Assembly (NCBI GenBank): GCA_963978895.1
Contig: OZ022242.1
Span: forward strand, 14,290,907 to 14,354,906
Reading direction: 5' to 3'
DNA: 64,000 nucleotides
Origin: Erpobdella octoculata
Taxonomy: Eukaryota > Annelida > Clitellata > Hirudinida > Erpobdellidae
Shown: positions 10,690 through 21,991 of the stretch, piece after piece
Layout of the letters: each line of letters begins with the position of its first letter
How positions within the stretch are numbered: the first letter of the stretch is position 1
Translations under genes and position numbers: made by a program
The notes under the pieces: model-generated
The model's input: the letters and a program-made list of their open reading frames with translations, nothing else
What the model was told of the DNA's origin: nothing
Databases searched by the model: none

Positions 10690-13074
10690 GTTTTAACTCT
10701 TTGCGAGCTTTCGTCGCCGAAGGTCTTCAGAAGAAGAACCTCTCATTTTTAGCGTTTCGGCCCTTAAACTTCTTGACGCTTTTAAGAGAGAGGTGGGCCC
10801 ACGTCCGTTGGTCAGGCGGACGCCCTTCGGCGAGAAAAATTTCCAAATTCCTAACTTGAAACACGAAAATTCAAAGTTCAGCAGAAAACTGTTCGAAACA
10901 AAACTTGAAATCGCCGGAACGATTATCGCCCAATGTAAACAAGGCTAAACCATTTCGTGTGCGTCTTGGAGCGCTTTCTTTTTTCTATTAGCGAAAATCC
11001 AAAAAGATGCAGCTTCAGCTGTCTGGGAGATCTCTTTGATGGCTCGAGTTTTTTCTCGGTTTGAAAAACCAAGAGCTTTCAGCAGTTTTAACATTGAGCT
11101 GCTAACCAACCCTCGAACGCCAACCTCGACTGCAAAAATTTCAGTCCTGAACCCTTTGACATTCAAATCACATGCTAAATCCCTATATCTCTCCTCTTTG
11201 AAAATATTGCTAGATTCCATGTTACTTTCCCATGGCACAGAGAGTTCAATCAGGAACATTGTCTTGGCCAAGTCAGAATATACAATTATATCCGGCTTTA
11301 AGCCGCTAGATCTCACGGCTTCTGGAAATTTTCTTTCGCCATCCAAATCAGCCGAAACCGACCAATCGTCGGCAGCACCCATCACACATTCAAAGTCTCT
11401 TGTAGATCTGAACCTGTGGAACTTCAGATTGCCTTCTCTCAAAAAGTAGATTTTCCTTTTCTGCTGTATTCCTCTTGTCTTTGCTTTCTTACACGCTTCT
11501 TTGACGAAGTCAAGCAATTTTCGGAGTACTTGGTTATGACGCCAAGTGTACTTCCCGTGTGAAAGTGAAAACGAACAACAGGAAAGAACGTGAATGAGAG
11601 TCTCCGATTGCCCGCATAACATGCACGAATCATCGTCTTTCAACTTCCATCTTCGCAGATTGCTGGATGACGGCAGTTGATCATAAACAGATCTAATCAA
11701 AAAAGACAAACGTAGTGGTGTGTATTGCCAAATGTCTTTCCAAGAAAGTGAACGCTGAACAGTATTTTCCCATGTCGTCCAGTCTCCTTGTTGAGATAAC
11801 TGAACAAACTTAATCATTCTCTGGGACTCGATAGCTTTCTTTCTTTCCTGAATGACCAGACTTGTTCGTTCACTGGTGCTGGCTTTTGACCACCAAATTC
11901 GATGGGTTGACCCGAGACCCCGTTTATCCTGTTGAACTGCCCCAACTCTTTCTGTCCAACGTAAAGAGGCTTCAGCTTCTGCGATCTCCTTTCTGGCTAC
12001 CCATTTCTTTCCGGACTTTACAAGAGGTCCCATCTCCACAATTCTTTGATCCGAAGAGTTATCCAGCATTAGTTGCGTACGGATCTTGTTTATCTTAAAC
12101 TCCTCAACCAAAGACTTCAGTGGCAACCTCAGTTTGGCAGTCTTGCTGTACAAAGCTACCGAAGAAAATCCCGGAGGCAGACCCAACCATTTCCTTGTAA
12201 ATTTATTAATTCTCCTTTCTAGCTTTTCTACCAATGGTAAGCTCATCTCATACATTGATAGAGGCCAAAGCAATCTCGGTAATAGAACAAACTGAAGCAA
12301 CCACAATTTGAACCTGCTCTGGAGTGGGGCCGCATCAATTTTCTTCATATCTTCAAATGCCGATCGAAGAACCTCAGAACACCGTCCAGTGTCGTTAAGC
12401 GAATCGTCATACCACCTTCCCAGGCTCTTAACCGGTTCTTCTCTCAATGTTGGGATCCTGTTGCCAGCAACTGAAAACGTCACGTTGTCGTCGATCTTGC
12501 CTCGTCGCAGAGATAAGCTTCTTGACTTGGTTGCCTTGAAACTCATGCCGCACCATGATAGCAGCCCGCTGAATGCATCAAGAGCCCGTCGCATTGAGAT
12601 ACATCTGTTTAGAACCAAAGTTGTATCATCCATGAAGGCCTTCACCGATGGCATCAAGATACCTTTGCCAACGTAAGCTTCTTCCACGCGAGAACCCACT
12701 GCATTCAGAAGCAGCTGCATCGCTAATATGAAGAGAATGGGTGAAATTGAGCAGCCCATTGCTATACCAACCTCTAACTGGAACCATTCTGTTGAACAGG
12801 AGGACGTAGACAACCTCAATTTGAAATGTCCGAAAAACTGTTGCAACATTTCTATCACAAAATTTGGAACATGATGCGATCTGAGAGTTCTCCACAACAT
12901 TTGGTGACGAACGGCTCCATAAGCATTGGCAAAGTCTAACCAGACAATGTGCAAGCTGAGACGATTTTCTTTAGCTCTTTTCAATGCTTCCCAGATCACT
13001 GACGAATGTTCGATGCATCCTGGTACTTCTGAACAGACCTGTCGATGTAATTGTTTTGAATTACATATACGGTG
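10690..13074 (-). mobile_element. R2-like LINE (restriction-endonuclease type), 5' truncated
   Basis: A non-LTR retrotransposon whose reverse transcriptase is followed by a zinc-knuckle and a restriction-like nuclease. The coding region opens directly out of the (ATGT)n tract at 13075, so the N-terminal part is missing. The 3' untranslated region is about 250 bp and ends at another (ATGT)n tract at 10620-10689. Both ends therefore border the same tetranucleotide, which suggests insertion into that repeat. Confidence 0.8.
10945..13070 (-). CDS. Reverse transcriptase with C-terminal restriction-like endonuclease (truncated N-terminus)
   Basis: Open from the microsatellite edge for about 705 codons with no internal stop. 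An N-terminal PGCIEH segment and VWLDFANAYGAV are reverse-transcriptase palm motifs, GIAMGCSISPILFILAM is the template-grip region, and FMDD replaces the commoner FADD at the catalytic site (both aspartates kept). Near the C-terminus a CMLC...H...C knuckle with WRHNQVL is followed by KPDIIV, IELSVPWE and KEERYRDL, fitting the PD-(D/E)XK-like nuclease of R2/NeSL/Hero-group LINEs. Such proteins nick target DNA and prime cDNA synthesis at the nick. Intact catalytic residues but missing N-terminus: a dead-on-arrival copy, probably recent because the frame is undamaged. Exact clade not resolved. Confidence 0.85.
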
Positions 13075-13237
13075 ATGTATGTATGTATGTATGTTTGTAT
13101 GTATGTATGTATGTATGTATGTATGTATGTATGTATGTATGTATGTATGTATGTATGTATGTATGTATGTATGTATGTATGTATGTATGTATGTATGTAT
13201 GTATGTATGTATGTATGTATGTATGTATGTATGTATG
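13075..13237. repeat. (ATGT)n microsatellite
   Basis: About 40 tetranucleotide units with one TTTG interruption. It adjoins the truncated 5' end of the R2-like LINE; degenerate units continue to about 13292. Confidence 0.97.
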
Positions 13238-13392
13238 CACTCTTATGATTATGTATGTGTATGTATTTATGGATTAATGTATGTATGTTTGTAGAGGGAA
13301 CAGTAATGATGGTGATGAACAAAAAAATAATATTTCTATCGTTTGTTCCTAGCAATTCCGTATAGCTAGTGTAGTGAAAACTGGTATGTTAG

Positions 13393-13885
<493 letters not shown>

Positions 13886-15574
13886 CCGTAAAACGGGGTG
13901 ACTTTGCCCGTGCGGGTGACTTTGGCCCAAAATGGATTTTTTGTTTTAATTGCGTCGATCTCCTTTTAAAACTGGCGAACAACCTCCATTTTTTTATCAA
14001 AACAAACTGTGGTGTGTTAGCTAATACTTCGATCCTTCGATTGTTGTTTTCGCCGCCGTTTAATAATTTTATAGCTGTTTTTGCGAGAGTTGCGAAAGTG
14101 ACGATATTTTTTGGTGTGCAAACTTCTTCCTACACAGCAACAATTAACAAAGGCAAGTGACTCAAAATTTCCATAAATGATATTTTGTATATTACTGTTA
14201 ATGTAGCGTGACATTTATTGTGTTTGGTCAACGCTCCTTTAAGTTATTGACCGTTAAAAAAAGTGGGTTGACTTTGGCCGCTTTCTGGGGTGACTTTGGC
14301 CCATGGGAGGGTGACTTTGGCCCACGTTGAAAACTGCGTTTTGGAGCACTAAATAGCATAAATGTCAACATTTTTTGTTGTTTTATTTTACTATGATTAC
14401 GATTTGACAACAATTAACAATTTTTCAGATTTTATCATGCCTAGAACGTGTAAAAACAACGCTCGGTAGCAGAACTTATTGTTCTTACTCGTCGTCAAAC
14501 TTGCAAGCAGCTTTGCTGGGAATCAGTACTGGCAGAACAACACAAAGAGAAGCAGACAAATTATACAAAATTCCTAGATCAACACTAAGGAACAAACTCT
14601 AAGGTGCACATTCAAATAAATGTGGTGGGCAGACAATATTTTCTGATGAGGCGGAAGCCGCTTTCAAGTCTTATGTTGTGACGGCCTCAACATTTGGATT
14701 CCCCGTAGATAATTCAGATTTGCGGAATATTGTTAAAGGTTTTACGTAGGACAGGTTATAAAATTAAATGATTTGATACCTTTTAACTAGGTGTGACATT
14801 TAGAAAATTGTTGTTTTATTAGGTGAAAAAAGTTAGAAAAGCCGAGGCAGAAGTTCGTCTTATGAAGAGAAGCGGACGTAACTGGAAATGGCCGAAGCCT
14901 GAAGAGAGAGCTGTCTATCAAGAGGCTGAGATCTTCACACTCATATCAGCTCCAAAGCAAATTTCTAGGAGGGGACTTTACTCAATTCCTGAGCTGCAGC
15001 GCATTGATTATTTCTGACGAAATCAATTTATTGTGTTATTTCTTGCTCCGTTCTCTTGATTTATAAATGTGTTGCAACTCATTTTTCATGTTTAATATTT
15101 ACTAAAGATTAAAGAAAGAAAAATTAATGATAAACTTTGATCCAATGTTTTGGTAGAGCAGTTTATAATGTGAACTCAGGTGAAATATCAAATAAAATTT
15201 TGCTCGATATGTTTGGGGACTCTAAACGGTGCCAAAACAAGCTAAATTAATTCTGTAAAAAGTGTATTTCAACAAAACATACATAGTATATTGAAAAATA
15301 ATTGAAATGAAACTGTTTAGAGGTTAACATTTTTTTCTGGACAGGCTTAAAGTCGCTGGGCCAAAGTCACCCCTATCAGCGGGGTGACTTTGGCCCAGCC
15401 TTTAAACGCGTAAAAATATATTAAAAAAATTTTTTTTTAAACTTTCGCTAGGTCACGCCATACATCACTACTATGCACACCTTTTTAGCATAATAGCTCA
15501 TAGAAATATAATTTGTACTTTAAAATATAGATTGATTTATGTGTAAACTGGGCCAAAGCCACCCCGTTTTACGG
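13886..15574 (+). mobile_element. pogo-like (Tc1/mariner group) element, internally deleted
   Basis: Terminal inverted repeats CCGTAAAACGGGGTGACTTT at the left and the same with one change (GGCTTT) at the right, each flanked by TA (13884-13885 and 15575-15576), the target duplication of this superfamily. The motif GGGTGACTTTGGCCCA is repeated several times just inside both ends, a pattern seen as transposase binding sites. The length of 1.69 kb and the absence of a catalytic domain show an internally deleted, non-autonomous copy. Confidence 0.85.
14437..15017 (+). pseudogene. pogo transposase remnant (helix-turn-helix part)
   Basis: From the ATG at 14437 the frame is broken by TAG after ten codons. 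In another frame, from about 14498, the protein reads LQAALLGIS, READKLYKIPRSTLRNKL (then TAA) and, after the stop, FSDEAEAAF, TFGFPVDNSDLRNIVKGF. That order matches the psq-type helix-turn-helix and the start of the CENP-B-like domain of pogo transposases. A separate 64-codon frame at 14823-15017 is basic (KKVRKAEAEVRLMKR) and could be the transposase C-terminus. No DDE/D region is present. Confidence 0.75.
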
Positions 15575-15649
15575 TAGTGATAGCGATTTGCTTTTACGCC
15601 TTACGCACCTTGACACTGCCGATATTCTGCTATTTTCAAGATTTTTATT

Positions 15650-17762
15650 ATGTCATCCCAGGTTGTAGGTAAGAAACCGGTGAAATTGTTCTACGATGTC
15701 GTGTCTCCATACTCTTGGATAGCGTTCGAGGTTAGCGGTTAGCCGTTAGATAGACGTTGTCCGTGTTTTTCCCACGTCCTCGTTCGTGCGTGAATATTTT
15801 CATCTGAAATCTACGCAGAATGGTAAAACATCATATAAGTTATTCATAATCAAGCTGGAATCTACTTTAAAGAGCTAAGATTTAAAAAAATCTGCTGCTT
15901 AACTCTAACTTTAGAGAGAATTTTAAAGGTATTGTGCAGATACAGGCAGAAATGGAACATCGATTTGATTTTCAAGCCATTTCTCTTAGGGGGTATTATG
16001 AAGGAAGCAGGTAATTTTTTGCCGGAGTTATAAATATTTTGCAGTTCTTTGTTTTTGTATCAACATTGGTATTTCATTTTTTCAGTTTTGTTATAAATGT
16101 TATAAACCAATGACAGTCTTTTTCAAAATAATGAAATTCCTATACATAATAGGGAACAAACCACCGATGTTTGTGGCTCATAAAGGTGTGTACATGTCAA
16201 AAGACCTCAAACGACTGTCTCAGCTTTGTAAGATTCCAATCAACCAAAAAAAGGTGAATCTTACTATGACCAACAAATTATCATAATTAAAAATACTTAA
16301 CCATTTATATTTTTATATTTGAGTTATTTTCGGTCTAGTGAGTATAATCTTTTATTCATTACATATCGAATTAGTTGTCATAATCAATCAATCTTCTATT
16401 TAGTTTGCATCCCAGTAAAAAAATGTTCACCTTCAAACTTGTAGGATGTATTTGAAGCTTTGATCACAAAAGGTTCACTAAGTGCCCAGAGGCTGCTAAC
16501 CGCAATCCAGATGAGCAAGCCAGAGTTGTTAGAGGAAGCCTCCAGACAGCTGTGGCTCAGGATTTGGAGTAGAGTAAGTTTAGGAAGGGTTGGACAAAAA
16601 TTAAGTGGGATTGAGTTATAATTTGTATTTCAGAGTTTTCTTTTGCTTTCAGGATGAAGACATTGTAGAAGATACCAGCTTGAGAGAAGTATGTCTGTTG
16701 GATTAAATTTGTGTGATACATATGTATGGGAAAATATCATAGTTTCTGTCATACTTGATTTTGTACGCTTTATGATGTTTTCAATGTGCAAGAATGTATA
16801 ACCCATTGAATCATTTTGGTTTTTGTTCTAGGTCTTATTAAAGATTGGCTTGAATGACTCAGAAAGCAACGATCTCTTAGAAAAGTCCAGAGACAAAGTA
16901 GTGTCAAACCAACTCAAGCAGACAACACAAGAAGCCCTAGATGCAAAGGTTACCCAGTTTAACTAGCTAACCTGATACATTTTTCAACTGTTCGTTATTA
17001 GCTGTTAATATGAATCTACTTATATAATGTTTTCTGAGTTGTTAATATGAATCTACTTATATGTTTGCTGAGTTGTTAATATGAATCTACTTATATAATG
17101 TTTTCTGAGTTGTTATAATAATTTATATAATACTTATATAATGTTTTCTGAGTTCTTAAAAGCTTGTAAATTTTTTGTTTATTGCTTAGAGTTGAGTTAT
17201 ATTTTATGGAATAAGACAGCGTGGATGTTATTTGATTATCTTATAATTAATTATGTATCCTAGATGTTTAAAAAATCAGGAACTTGTGATGGTCCAAACC
17301 TAGTTTTTTAAAGTTTTTGAGTGTATATATTTATATATATACATTTTTGAATTTAAAATGAAATCATGCTGCTATTTGGAAACAAATTTGATTTAACTGC
17401 ATTACAATTTATTTTATTTTATGATTTAAAAAGTATTGAATCCTGGGTGAACCACTGGTTTCCAGTAAAATGTTACCTTCTTTAGTTTCATAAAGACAAC
17501 ATTTTAATAATTTATTACTGAGTTATGCACCATAATTTTTTATTTTCCAGGCTTTTGGAGCTCCTACCATCATCTTCACAGGAAAAAGTGGCAAGGAAGA
17601 ATTGATCTTTGGGTCAGACAGGATAGAACTGTTGGCCCATCTGATTGGTTAGTTTTAATGAAATTCAAATATAATTATGTCATGTCAACAAACTACTGGT
17701 AACTTTCTTGTTTCAAAGGAGAAAAGTATGAAGGACCACTAGCTGAACTTTCAAAGCTCTGA
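15650..17762 (+). CDS. GSTK1: Glutathione S-transferase kappa
   Basis: Eight exons: 15650-15730, 15929-16010, 16153-16253, 16445-16573, 16653-16688, 16832-16948, 17551-17647, 17719-17762; 228 residues, close to the usual ~226. All junctions are GT/AG and keep frame. It has the DsbA-like thioredoxin fold of kappa GSTs: LFYDVVSPYSW near residue 13 carries the catalytic serine (Ser19). LLGGIMKEAGNKPP follows, then the helical insert (GSLSAQRLLTAIQ, EEASRQLWLRIWSR). The cis-Pro region is AFGAPTIIF and the C-terminal block is FGSDRIELLAHL. The enzyme conjugates or reduces substrates with glutathione in mitochondria and peroxisomes. The last three residues are Ser-Lys-Leu, a canonical peroxisomal PTS1 signal. 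No N-terminal mitochondrial presequence is obvious. Confidence 0.95.
17005..17160. repeat. Short tandem repeat in GSTK1 intron 6
   Basis: About four imperfect copies of a 33-38 bp unit made of AATATGAATCTACTTATAT and GTTTTCTGAGTTGTT. Intronic and AT-rich; no function evident. Confidence 0.8.
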
Positions 17763-18042
17763 AAAGGTGTACTTATAGCTCGATGCCATACAAATGATTG
17801 TGATTGATTCTGAAAGTTATTTCTAAACATATTATTAATATTTTAAGTAAAGTGCCTTATTGTCCTGGAAGATCGAAAATGTGTACTTTCCATCCACCCA
17901 ATCACTTTCATTTAACTGGGCTGCTGAACAGCATGTTTCTGTTTTCTTACTTATCATATTAGATCACTGATTATCTGACTAATCATCCATTGGTGTTAGC
18001 CATCATGTACGATTTCTGATTGCACTATTCAATCGAAAAAGT

Positions 18043-18048
18043 AATAAA
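18043..18048 (+). promoter_or_regulatory. Candidate polyadenylation signal for GSTK1
   Basis: AATAAA about 280 bp after the GSTK1 stop. It faces a matching signal for CEP41 at 18478-18483, as expected for convergent genes. Confidence 0.4.
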
Positions 18049-18477
18049 AATAATGATCACTTGAATTGATTGATTTTAAGTAATTTGGTCTTAAAAGAGA
18101 AATTTGTGGTATTATTTCCAGGAGTTAGAATAAGAAATAGCATGATATATTGTGCTTTAAGTAAAAAATGTTCAAACGAGGAAAATGGATACTTATTTAA
18201 AACAAGACAAAAGATGGTATAACAAGCAACTTGAAAGTTTTCCCATTGTAAACATTCTTGCATTCCAGCATTGAGCTTCTTAATGACTGACTGCGACATT
18301 TCATATCAACGAGTTGACAAAACACAATTTTTGATGACACAACATAACTGTACGAAGTAAAATAAACTTACCTAATTATCATAAATAAATAATGGCTTAC
18401 ATACATACGTGTCACTTAGGAAGTTATGGTGCTTTGGAAGTTATTTTACATTACCCGCTTAAGCTTGTTAGTCAATA

Positions 18478-18483
18478 TTTATT
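18478..18483 (-). promoter_or_regulatory. Candidate polyadenylation signal for CEP41
   Basis: AATAAA on the minus strand, about 125 bp beyond the CEP41 stop codon. Confidence 0.4.
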
Positions 18484-18605
18484 TCAGGTGCATTTGCAGT
18501 TGTTTGTGCAGTAATGATCATTGTTGTAGAGTGGTCAGGTGTGTTATTGGAACAAGAAATGATAGAAATTTAACGAGTTCTGCCTCCTGCTGATTTGATT
18601 AAGAA

Positions 18606-21600
18606 TCAAGGTCGAAAAGTAGGTCGAGAACTGTTGAGTGTTGAAGATGAGCTTCTATTAGTAGAGCTGCCAGTGCCAATTCTACTGCTGCCTAAAACAG
18701 GGTTTCTTTGATTAGAAGAGGAGGACATTTTGCCTATAAAATTTAAAAAAAAACAAATATATTGAAATACTAGAAAAAAATATAAAAAATTAAGATGTTG
18801 TTTGTGCAGAAATGATAGATGATTTTAAAAAGAAATTGGATGAGGAGACATGTGTGATCGTGCAGCGGTTGATTGAAATTGAGAGGCAATAAGGCAATGT
18901 GCCTTACGCCTTATTCAATTAATAATAATAATAATAATAATAATAACAATAATAATAATAATATAAATTCACTGCCCAATAGAGTTTTAATTCAAAACCG
19001 AATAAATAAAAGACCGTCTTACTTGATCGGCTGCTACTGCTCATCCTACTACTGCTGCCCGAAAGAGATGATAGATGTAACGAATTGCTGAGGTAGATCT
19101 CCAATTTATCCACATCTTCCTTCTTCAATGTCCGCTGCCCCACTTCTGATGAACTGCCATTTAGTTTTCTTGTATCTCTACTGGAAGACTTATCCAGTAG
19201 ATAGGCTGGAATGGTGCCCACGATCAGACCTTCTGGAAACAGCTTGTAGGCTACTTTCAAACCTTAAAGTTAAAATTAAGCATTGAGTTTCTAATGAAAA
19301 TGTTTTTAACTGAATACAAAATTAATATCAAATTAACCAACAACTTGTTACTAACCTCCTGAGAGCATGAAAATGTTGTCATAACCCCTCTGGACTAGTG
19401 TCGTTGCAACGACGGAAGCCATTTTTTCGTCATCATCATAGAGAACTATGATCTTCCCTTCTTTATTTTTCTACAAATTGCAATTAAAAACAACACCTTA
19501 GAAACACTGGAAATACTACTTGTATTATTTAAAGAAAAGAGAACTCACAAACGCCAGCATTTCCTTTGATTCGTAGTTAACTGATCTTGAAAGAATGGCT
19601 TTTGGATAGCTCAAAGCTGTACAAGATAAATTTCAGAAATCATATCATATTTATTAGATTCATTAAAATAACAAAAGTTATCATTTTTTTGACTATATTT
19701 AGCCTATAATTACTATTAACAGTTTTATAGCTTCAAAATCGAACACAAGGCAAATAAATTTTGATCTGGTCTGGTCTAGATGATAAAAAGAAATAAGAAC
19801 CATTAAAATAATTTATTTTCGCAATAAAACTAAGATCTACCTGAAATAAGGACCATTTTTGTCAAAATCTCACCTGGTATTATGTGACAACTGTCATAGT
19901 CATCCTTCTCTCTGACATCCAATAGTAGGTAGGGACAAAGGTCACCACTATTTGAGTAGGCAGAACCCCCATTGATGATTAGCTGACTGTTGATGTTACT
20001 ATTATTGCTGTTGTTATTTCTATGGTTGTCAGTTTCGTGTCGATCTTTCAAGTCCATTTCCCCAATGCCCTGTGCAACGCTTTTACAAAACAAAAACATA
20101 AACAGTAAATAAAAACGGTATTGCTATTCACAAGATCCCTAAAAGGTCTAATACCGTTGTCTTCAGTTTCATAACATGAACAACTTCTTTCAGTCAACAA
20201 ACTCACTATCAAAATCATTTTTATAACAACTATTATATAATTGCACTGGTTACCAACCCCAGTAAAGTAGATCTACTTGTGTGTATAGAATCACCATCAT
20301 CTCTGTTGAAATCCCCCTCCGTGAAAGCAAATGATGGTGCTGGACTGATGCGTCCTTCAGGTCCCTCTGTCATCTGAGACCTGAAAGTGTCCATGTCACC
20401 TTGCCCATTCTCTATAGTAGTCAGAAGATGTATATTAGCTATACTGTCAATTTCATCACCATCATCATTATTCTATATATATTTCACTAAGGTAAATTGT
20501 ACATTTTGATAGCAAGAGAAAGAGAATTTCACTAAGGTACGTGCAATTTAATGGAACTGGTACAGACGCGAGAGAAAGTGAGCAGTCTGGATAAATATAT
20601 TTCTTGCCAGTTATCTGGACCACATTGGTTAATTTTTGTTCTAGACACGCAAATGATATGCACGGGTGCTGCTTGTAATATTGAACACATTATAAAATCT
20701 TATACATTAAAAGTAACCATTTAAAATAATTTGACTTCCTACCGGGCATTTCAAAATCATCGTTGGAAAGACGAAACACCTGAACAACCTGGAAGATAGT
20801 TTTCAACAATTAAATAACACAATAATAATTTAATTACAAAAGAAATTCTTATTCAATTATAAATATCTAAGCAAGGAATGCTATTAGGGTAGGCAGACCC
20901 ACAACTGAGGTGTGCAGGCTAAAAGTCTTACTTAATTATAAGATGAGTAAATATTAATTCATTACAACTGTACTGAGTATATTTTTTCGGCTTGTGAAAT
21001 GATGTCTTAGCTAGGATTCTGCGTCCCGTTATTTTTTTTGAAACGATACGATACAACTTCTGAAATTTGTCTCTAATAAAACGATACGATACGAGATGCC
21101 TCGACCAATAACGAGACAAATCAGATACGATACGATATATAGGGATCTCGACTGAAATGTCAATTGTGGAAATTTTGTCTCGAATAAAACGAGATAACAT
21201 AGAATGATAAACTATACGCGACAGACAATATTAATAACTACATTAAAGGAATTCATCGAAAAAAATATTTAAATATTAAAAAAAATTTTTAATTTATAAA
21301 AATTTACAAAATTTATTTTTTTTTAAACTTGAAATAAGTTTCATTTGTTTAGTTTTCGGTACATCTATTTGTCTAAATTTAGATTCTGAATGATGACAAA
21401 CGCGAGAAAGTACCTGTATGCAAGAATTAAGAAAGTGAAGAAAACCCAGTGGGCTTATTTATTATAGGCGATGGCGAATCCGGTTGGCAAGAAAGAAGCT
21501 GGGAATGTTTCGAATTCCAGCTGCAGATGACGTGCACAATACAGGTGACACACACATACTCACATACAACCAAGAATATAATCGAGATTATAAAGATATA

Positions 21601-21955
21601 TTTTAGATGAGCTACTATTACAGTCAATTAGGAATATCGAAACACTAAAATAATCATTCCAATTCTATATAACAAATTTGACAAAATAAGTTTATCAAAC
21701 AGACTAAACCAAAACATAAACATAGAATGATATTAATAATAGTCATTAATAATAATAGTCATCGATGTCAGCGAGTATGATTGCCTTGCCAACCGTTGAT
21801 GCCGGTTCCCATATTTCTAAATGGAAGTATGCAGAGGTCGACTAGCAGCCTAAGAGGGGCGTGGCTTAACCTCTGCTTTAGATATCTTTGATTACTATTC
21901 TTAATGTGGCACTAAAAAAAAGCTATAGAACAGAGACGAGCTGGTTTTATATATG

Positions 21956-21991
<36 letters not shown>

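Noticed and set aside
11036..12676. Plus-strand frames of 60-137 codons
   Set aside because: Antisense shadows of the minus-strand R2-like LINE protein.
12984..13355. MYVC/YIHT frames next to the R2-like LINE
   Set aside because: Produced by the (ATGT)n tract; no independent coding signal.
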